Source: Candidatus Bathyarchaeota archaeon (GTDB lineage Archaea > Thermoproteota > Bathyarchaeia > Bathyarchaeales > Bathycorpusculaceae). Taken from it: a DNA stretch of 7,331 bases. The stretch lies in the NCBI GenBank assembly GCA_026014845.1, contig JAOZHM010000078.1:1-7331 (forward strand), in the 5' to 3' direction. Position 1 is the stretch's first letter; each line of letters opens with the position of its first letter. Below the pieces are notes generated by a model. It did not search any database, was not told where the DNA came from, and worked only from the letters and a program-made list of their open reading frames with translations. Made by a program: the position numbers and the translations under genes. Below, one piece after another: positions 6,565 through 7,331 of this stretch.

Positions 6565-6676
6565 CCCACCGTGTCCCATGATTGGGTAAACCCGTCAATG
6601 GTCTTAATAATTTTTTATTAAGTTTTCGGGGTTCGTCGTAAATCATGGGTTGCTCTTTTTCGGTGGGATTACTCAT
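6542..6676 (-). CDS. Possible 44-aa hypothetical protein coupled to the upstream small gene
   Basis: This frame starts at ATG 6676 inside an ATGA overlap with the stop of the preceding 47-aa gene, and AGGAG at 6690-6686 lies 9 nt upstream, the same spacing as the two neighbouring small genes. That supports translation. The product begins MSNPTEKEQPMIYDEPRKL and ends in a basic, proline-containing tail (GLPNHGTRWARAKIPR). No family, membrane segment or motif is recognised. The doubt is that the frame runs through a complete hairpin and one arm of a second, both explained better as RNA structure or an inverted repeat. The coupled start may be real with a tail that is only incidental sequence, or the frame may be a decayed gene. 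Confidence 0.4.
   Translation of the reverse strand: MSNPTEKEQPMIYDEPRKLNKKLLRPLTGLPNHGTRWARAKIPR
6575..6649. repeat. 75-nt interrupted inverted repeat with a shared centre
   Basis: Outer arms 6575-6583 and 6641-6649 match perfectly over 9 bp. Inner arms 6603-6610 and 6615-6622 match perfectly over 8 bp around TTTT. Both pairs of arms have the same centre to within half a base, and ACCC (6590-6593) can pair with GGGT (6629-6632) between them. Nested symmetry of this kind points to one fold rather than chance repeats. Confidence 0.7.
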
Positions 6677-6816
6677 TTTCGTTTTCTCCTTATTAAGGGT
6701 ACTCTATCTACTATGAGGAATACTCCTACTAGTTTTCCGTTTTCGTCAAAGGATGTTATTAGTCCTTCTATTTTTGGTTCGTTGATGTCTTGCCATATTT
6801 GTTTTTGTGTTTTCAT
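6673..6816 (-). CDS. 47-aa small hypothetical protein
   Basis: ATG at 6816 has GAGG at 6829-6826, 9 nt upstream, and a TATA box at 6859-6852. The product starts MKTQKQIWQDINEPKIEGL, continues ITSFDENGKLVGVFLIVDRV and ends in a basic RRKRK tail. The ENGKLVGVFLIV stretch resembles the beta-turn-beta strand of Phd-like or related small antitoxin and DNA-binding folds, but it is too short to assign. It has no signal peptide. It diverges from the 48-aa gene at 6928 and overlaps the next downstream frame by ATGA, which would fit a two-gene unit. Function unknown; the call that it is a gene rests on the well-placed promoter and ribosome site. Confidence 0.6.
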   Translation of the reverse strand: MKTQKQIWQDINEPKIEGLITSFDENGKLVGVFLIVDRVPLIRRKRK

Positions 6817-6851
6817 TGTGGTTTTCCTCTTGTAATAGAGGGGGGTTGTGG

Positions 6852-6859
6852 AATATAAA
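6852..6859 (-). promoter_or_regulatory. TATA box for the 47-aa gene
   Basis: The minus strand reads TTTATATT, preceded by ACC. Its centre is about 40 bp before the ATG at 6816, so a start near 6829 and a short leader of about 13 nt are expected. Confidence 0.5.
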
Positions 6860-6883
6860 GGTTATTCTCTTAGATACAGTGTG

Positions 6884-6893
6884 TTTATATAAT
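6884..6893 (+). promoter_or_regulatory. TATA box for the 48-aa gene
   Basis: TTTATATAAT is the best TATA match in the window. Its centre is about 40 bp before the ATG at 6928, the same distance as the divergent box for the 47-aa gene. The expected transcript start is near 6914, leaving room for the GGAG at 6915-6918. Confidence 0.6.
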
Positions 6894-6927
6894 GGTTTGT
6901 ATTTATATTCCTTTGGAGATGTTTGAA

Positions 6928-7074
6928 ATGTCGAAAATTAGTTTGCGTATTCATACCATAAAGCAAGGTTCTCGCATTAGGTCTGTTCCTTTGAGAAAGT
7001 TGATTAAGTTATCCAAGTGCCGTGAGAAGCGTTGGAGTTTTAAGGATGGTTGGCTGATTCTTGAAGCCTTTTGA
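6928..7074 (+). CDS. 48-aa basic small hypothetical protein
   Basis: The chosen ATG at 6928 lies 9 nt after GGAG (6915-6918) and about 40 bp after a strong TATA box. In-frame starts at 6892 and 6919 lie before or within these signals and fit less well. The product begins MSKISLRIHTIKQGSRIR and is rich in Lys and Arg through its first two thirds (SVPLRKLIKLSKCREKRW), ending with WLILEAF. One cysteine and no metal-binding pair are present, so it is not a zinc ribbon. The charge would suit nucleic-acid binding, but that is only inference. It has no recognised family. A T-run just after the stop is consistent with a complete short transcription unit. Confidence 0.55.
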   Translation: MSKISLRIHTIKQGSRIRSVPLRKLIKLSKCREKRWSFKDGWLILEAF

Positions 7075-7080
7075 ATGTGT

Positions 7081-7129
7081 TATTTTTTGGTTTTCTTTGG
7101 TGTATAGCTTTCTTTGGGGTTAAAGAAAG
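7081..7129 (+). terminator. T-run and hairpin after the 48-aa gene
   Basis: Downstream of the TGA at 7072-7074 come TTTTTT (7083-7088) and TTTTCTTT (7091-7098). Then a perfect 8-bp hairpin follows: CTTTCTTT (7108-7115), loop GGGGTT, AAAGAAAG (7122-7129). It lies between convergent genes. In archaea the T-run is the likelier termination signal; the hairpin may protect 3' ends or be incidental. Confidence 0.45.
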
Positions 7130-7217
7130 GTTGGTTTGTGTGTCTTACGTTGTCGTGATATTATATTTTGTTTTGGTTATAGGTTTAGTGTAAGTGGTTT
7201 CTAGTTTCTAGTGCTAT

Positions 7218-7331
7218 TCAACTCTTTTCATTTATGGAATCTTTTTCATCAGATTTTTCCTCACCAGCAGTTTCTTCATCTTTTTCTTCTAGTACTTGCT
7301 TTTCAATGATTTCTTCTTTTTTCTTTTCTTG
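7218..7331 (-). CDS. C-terminal tail of an unidentified protein (5' part outside the window)
   Basis: From the window edge the minus strand is open for 37 codons to a TGA at 7220-7218. The residues are almost all Lys, Glu, Asp, Gln and Ser, beginning QEKKKEEIIEKQVLEEKDEE and ending DSINEKS. This is a highly charged, low-complexity tail as found at the ends of several archaeal proteins, including ribosomal, proteasome and chaperone subunits, so it cannot identify the gene. Codon structure and the absence of stops support coding. The 143-bp spacer to the gene at 6928-7074 is convergent and holds only a T-run, a hairpin and a short tandem TTTCTAG (7198-7211). Confidence 0.65.
   Translation of the reverse strand, partial: QEKKKEEIIEKQVLEEKDEETAGEEKSDEKDSINEKS

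Larger units (their letters stand above)
6461..6649 (-). ncRNA. Candidate structured RNA: two tandem hairpins, each followed by ACA (H/ACA-like)
   Basis: Read on the minus strand, two fold-backs lie side by side. The first (6649-6575) has a perfect 9-bp base CCCATGATT/AATCATGGG, a GC step AACCC-CG/CGGGTT with one bulge, and an A+T tip CTTAATAA/TTATTAAG with an AAAA loop; ACA follows at once (6574-6572). The second (6564-6466) has a 7-bp base CGCGGGC/GCCCGCG, an A-rich internal loop, a 7-bp stem TCCCACG/CGTGGGA and further helices; ACA follows after two bases (6463-6461). In the first hairpin 14 nt separate the upper stem from ACA, and in the second 16 nt, matching the archaeal H/ACA guide rule. 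The second is 55% GC (54 of 99). Against it: no clear kink-turn for L7Ae, no convincing rRNA target, and a 44-codon frame overlaps. A TATA-like CCCTTAATAAGG (6700-6689) could drive it; CTTAATAA at 6622-6615 could instead drive the second hairpin alone. Confidence 0.4.

Noticed and set aside
6466..6600. tRNA or 5S rRNA in the GC-rich stretch upstream of tyrS
   Set aside because: There is no TTCRA T-loop, no seven-base anticodon loop and no cloverleaf. The 5S rRNA core motifs are absent; only a short GTGGGAG-type resemblance exists at one end.
6450..6680. Right end and guide RNA of an IS200/IS605 (TnpB) element
   Set aside because: The GC-rich fold followed by AAAAGCCCGCG is reminiscent of such ends, but no tnpB, TnpB remnant or matching left end is in the window.
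6650..6835. 61-codon plus-strand open frame
   Set aside because: It is antisense to the 47-aa minus-strand gene, which has the better promoter and ribosome site; the plus-strand product is a hydrophobic Phe-rich shadow.

Overview
The window reads as a piece of an archaeal chromosome. It carries pelota (aDom34), an archaeal family B DNA polymerase, archaeal DnaG, a small stand-alone Toprim protein and an archaeal/eukaryotic-type tyrosyl-tRNA synthetase. Promoters are TATA-like, Shine-Dalgarno sites are short GGAGG variants, and some starts are TTG. The base composition leans to A+T. The gene set fits a TACK-group archaeon, possibly a Bathyarchaeia-like lineage, but that placement is inference from protein style only.

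Layout: pelA (minus, 13-1104) and polB (plus, 1208-3595) diverge from a 103-bp promoter region. polB converges on dnaG (minus, 3637 to about 4782). Upstream of dnaG on the same strand are a Toprim protein (4889-5305) and tyrS (5310-6398), which are 4 bp apart and surely co-transcribed. Upstream of tyrS, 6461-6649 holds two adjacent fold-back structures, each followed on the minus strand by an ACA trinucleotide. This is a candidate structured RNA. It overlaps a 44-codon reading frame coupled by an ATGA overlap to a 47-aa small gene (6673-6816). That gene diverges from a second small basic-protein gene (6928-7074). The window ends inside the charged C-terminal tail of an unidentified minus-strand protein.

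The most unusual point is the polymerase. Its polymerase motifs A, B and C are intact, but Exo I, Exo II and Exo III of the 3'-5' proofreading domain have lost nearly all conserved residues, and several uracil-sensing pocket positions also differ. It looks like a catalytically competent but proofreading-deficient family B polymerase, perhaps for lesion bypass or repair rather than bulk replication. Second, dnaG has no ATG, GTG or TTG in a position that would give a full N-terminus; a well-spaced Shine-Dalgarno site points to an ACG codon. Third is the double-hairpin element upstream of tyrS.

The recognised genes cover ribosome rescue and mRNA surveillance (pelota), DNA synthesis (PolB), a primase-like/exosome-associated protein (DnaG) and tRNA charging (TyrRS). 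It is an ordinary archaeal housekeeping neighbourhood apart from the items above.
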